Shown here one piece after another: positions 32,524 through 34,002 of a stretch of DNA of 34,002 bases. Below the pieces are notes generated by a model that did no database searches, was not told the origin of the DNA, and worked only from the letters and a program-made list of their open reading frames with translations. The position numbers were made by a program, and so were the translations under genes. How positions within the stretch are numbered: position 1 is the first letter of the stretch; every line of letters begins with the position of its first letter. This DNA is from Azospirillum sp. TSO22-1 (GTDB taxonomy: Bacteria; Pseudomonadota; Alphaproteobacteria; Azospirillales; Azospirillaceae), in NCBI RefSeq assembly GCF_003116015.1, contig NZ_LGQZ01000056.1:1-34002 (forward strand), given 5' to 3'.

Positions 32524-33675
32524 ATGGCCCAGCAGCCAATCCGCAAGCCGACACGACTGGAGCCCTGGCAGGACCCCGCCCAGGTGCCCTACGTCCGCAT
32601 CGAGCGCGTCACCAAGCGCTTCGGCGATTTCCTGGCCGTGGATGACGTGTCGCTCGACATCCATCGTGGCGAGTTCTTCGCGCTGCTGGGCGGTTCCGGC
32701 TCCGGCAAATCGACGCTGCTGCGCATGCTCGCCGGGTTCGAGCCGCTGACCGAGGGTCGCATCTTCATCGACGGCGCCGACATGGCCGGCATCCCGCCCT
32801 ACGAGCGGCCGGTCAACATGATGTTCCAGTCCTACGCCCTGTTCCCGCACATGAGCGTGGAGCAGAACGTCGCCTTCGGCCTGAAGCAGGACCGTCTGCC
32901 GCGCGGCGAGATCCGCGACCGCGTGGCTGAGATGCTGGAGCTGGTCCAGCTGGCTCCGTTCGCCAAGCGCCGGCCGCACCAGCTCTCGGGCGGGCAGAAG
33001 CAGCGCGTGGCGCTGGCCCGCAGCCTCGCCAAGCGGCCGAAGCTGCTGCTGCTCGACGAACCGCTGGGGGCGCTCGACAAGCGCCTGCGCGAGCAGACGC
33101 AGTTCGAGCTGGTGAACCTGCAGGAGAAGCTGGGCGTCACCTTCATCGTGGTCACCCACGACCAGGAGGAGGCGATGACCATGGCCAGCCGCATCGCGGT
33201 GATGAACCACGGCGCGGTCACCCAGGTCGGCACGCCGACCGAAGTGTACGAGTACCCCAATTCCCGCTTCGTCGCGGAGTTCATCGGCTCGGTCAACCTG
33301 TTCGAGGGCCGGGTGGTCGAGGACGAGCCGGACCATGCGCTGATCCGCTCGGCCGACGCCGGCTGCGACCTGTACGTCAGCCACGCCGCCCCGGCGCCGG
33401 TCGGCTCGACCGTGCACGTGGCGGTGCGGCCGGAGAAGATCGCGCTGTCCAAGGAGCCGCCGGCCGAGGCCGACGGGCGCAACACGGCGCGCGGCGTGGT
33501 GCGCGAGATCGCCTATCTCGGCGACGTGTCGATCTATCTGGTGGAACTGGCGAGCGGCAAGACGGTGCGTGTCACCGCCACCAACCTGGCGCGCCGCGCC
33601 GACCTGCCGGTGTCCTGGGACGACGAGGTGACGCTGACCTGGCGCCCCTTCGCCGGCGTGGTGCTGACGCGATGA
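32524..33675 (+). CDS. potG: Putrescine ABC transporter, ATP-binding protein
   Basis: A 383-residue cytoplasmic ATPase of the spermidine/putrescine importer family. Walker A is LLGGSGSGKST, the Q-loop is MMFQSYALFPHMSVEQNVAFGLKQD, the signature is LSGGQKQRVALARSLA, Walker B is LLLLDEPLGALDKRLRE and the H-loop is VVTHDQEEAMTMA. The C-terminal third (about 270-380) is a TOBE-type domain (VAVRPEKIAL, GVVREIAYLGDVSIYLVEL). The N-terminal extension of about 20 residues before VRIERVTKRFG is typical of PotG. The start ATG at 32524 has GGGGAGGG upstream. Its stop overlaps the potH start (ATGA, 33672-33675). Confidence 0.94.
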   Translation: MAQQPIRKPTRLEPWQDPAQVPYVRIERVTKRFGDFLAVDDVSLDIHRGEFFALLGGSGSGKSTLLRMLAGFEPLTEGRIFIDGADMAGIPPYERPVNMMFQSYALFPHMSVEQNVAFGLKQDRLPRGEIRDRVAEMLELVQLAPFAKRRPHQLSGGQKQRVALARSLAKRPKLLLLDEPLGALDKRLREQTQFELVNLQEKLGVTFIVVTHDQEEAMTMASRIAVMNHGAVTQVGTPTEVYEYPNSRFVAEFIGSVNLFEGRVVEDEPDHALIRSADAGCDLYVSHAAPAPVGSTVHVAVRPEKIALSKEPPAEADGRNTARGVVREIAYLGDVSIYLVELASGKTVRVTATNLARRADLPVSWDDEVTLTWRPFAGVVLTR

Positions 33676-34002
33676 GCCCGGCGCGCCGCCTCGCCCGCTC
33701 GGGCCGCGCGCTGGTCACCGGGGTGCCGTACCTGTGGCTGGTGCTGTTCTTCCTCGTCCCGTTCCTGATCGTGCTGCGCATCAGCTTCTCCGAAGCGGTC
33801 ATGGCGCAGCCGCCCTACACGCCGCTGCTCGACTGGGTGCAGGGCGAGGAGGGGGAGGGGCTGAAGCTGCTGCTCACCCTCAACCTCGGCAGCTACCTGC
33901 GGCTGTTCCAGGATGACCTGTACGTGGTGGCGTACCTGTCGTCGCTGCGCATGGCGGCGGTGTCGACGGTGCTCTGCTTGGCTGTAGGCTATCCCATGGC
34001 GT
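33672..34002 (+). CDS. potH: Putrescine ABC transporter, permease (5' part only)
   Basis: The first 110 codons of an inner-membrane permease, cut by the window end. After a short basic N-terminus comes the first transmembrane segment (about 18-37, VPYLWLVLFFLVPFLIVLRI) followed by SFSEA, as in PotH/PotB proteins, then the periplasmic loop with LTLNLGSYLRLFQDDLYVVAYLSSLRMAAVSTVLCLAVGYPMA, the start of the permease core. The start codon overlaps the potG stop, so translation is coupled. The rest of potH and the expected partner potI lie beyond the window. Confidence 0.9.
   Translation, partial: MSPARRLARSGRALVTGVPYLWLVLFFLVPFLIVLRISFSEAVMAQPPYTPLLDWVQGEEGEGLKLLLTLNLGSYLRLFQDDLYVVAYLSSLRMAAVSTVLCLAVGYPMA

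Overview
The window is GC-rich, gene-dense chromosomal DNA. Genes are tightly packed, often with ATGA stop/start overlaps. A CheD deamidase, hut genes, a dpp operon and a puu/pot polyamine locus together suggest a free-living, motile alphaproteobacterium, perhaps of the Azospirillum/Rhodospirillales type. That placement is an inference from composition and gene style; there is no rRNA to confirm it. I saw no tRNA, rRNA, CRISPR array, transposase or prophage gene.

Layout. (1) 87-4675, minus strand: a deacetylase (ChbG/YdjC type), cheD, an endonuclease/exonuclease/phosphatase-fold protein, a 57-residue protein resembling small YjfB-type motility proteins, a 286-residue protein with an EF-hand-like loop, and a cyclic-nucleotide-binding/FHA fusion. 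(2) 4760-7686, plus: hutI and hutU for histidine breakdown, with an EamA exporter converging on them. (3) 8907-9881: an orphan protein built of about six propeller-like repeats. (4) 10080-15789: a complete dppABCDF dipeptide transporter operon with a promoter/dyad in front and a cluster of hairpins between dppA and dppB. (5) 15900-17524: a translationally coupled pair of exported proteins of unknown function, one a lipoprotein. (6) 17597-20559: a DHA2-type MFS exporter overlapping a fusion of a degenerate RsbW-like ATPase domain with GNAT acetyltransferase domains. (7) 20694-24634: a CBS-pair protein, a small membrane-protein pair, a YajQ-family protein, a lipoprotein, a divergent sulfotransferase-like protein and a PPP-family phosphatase that uses a TTG start. 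(8) 25007-26083: a protein with pepsin-type aspartic protease motifs, followed by a palindromic repeat element that is also present at the left edge of the window. (9) 26207-34002: a conserved-looking unknown, then a polyamine locus: puuB diverging from puuA, an AI-2E-family permease, potF, potG and the start of potH.

Functionally, much of the window serves capture and breakdown of nitrogenous compounds (histidine, dipeptides, putrescine). In both binding-protein transporter operons (dpp and pot) the abundant binding-protein gene is followed by stable hairpins before the next gene, as expected if the first cistron must be expressed above the rest. The most unusual items are the RsbW-like/GNAT fusion coupled to an exporter, the pepsin-like protein with unequal catalytic motifs, the repeat-built orphan at 8907, and the undescribed secreted pair at 15900-17524.
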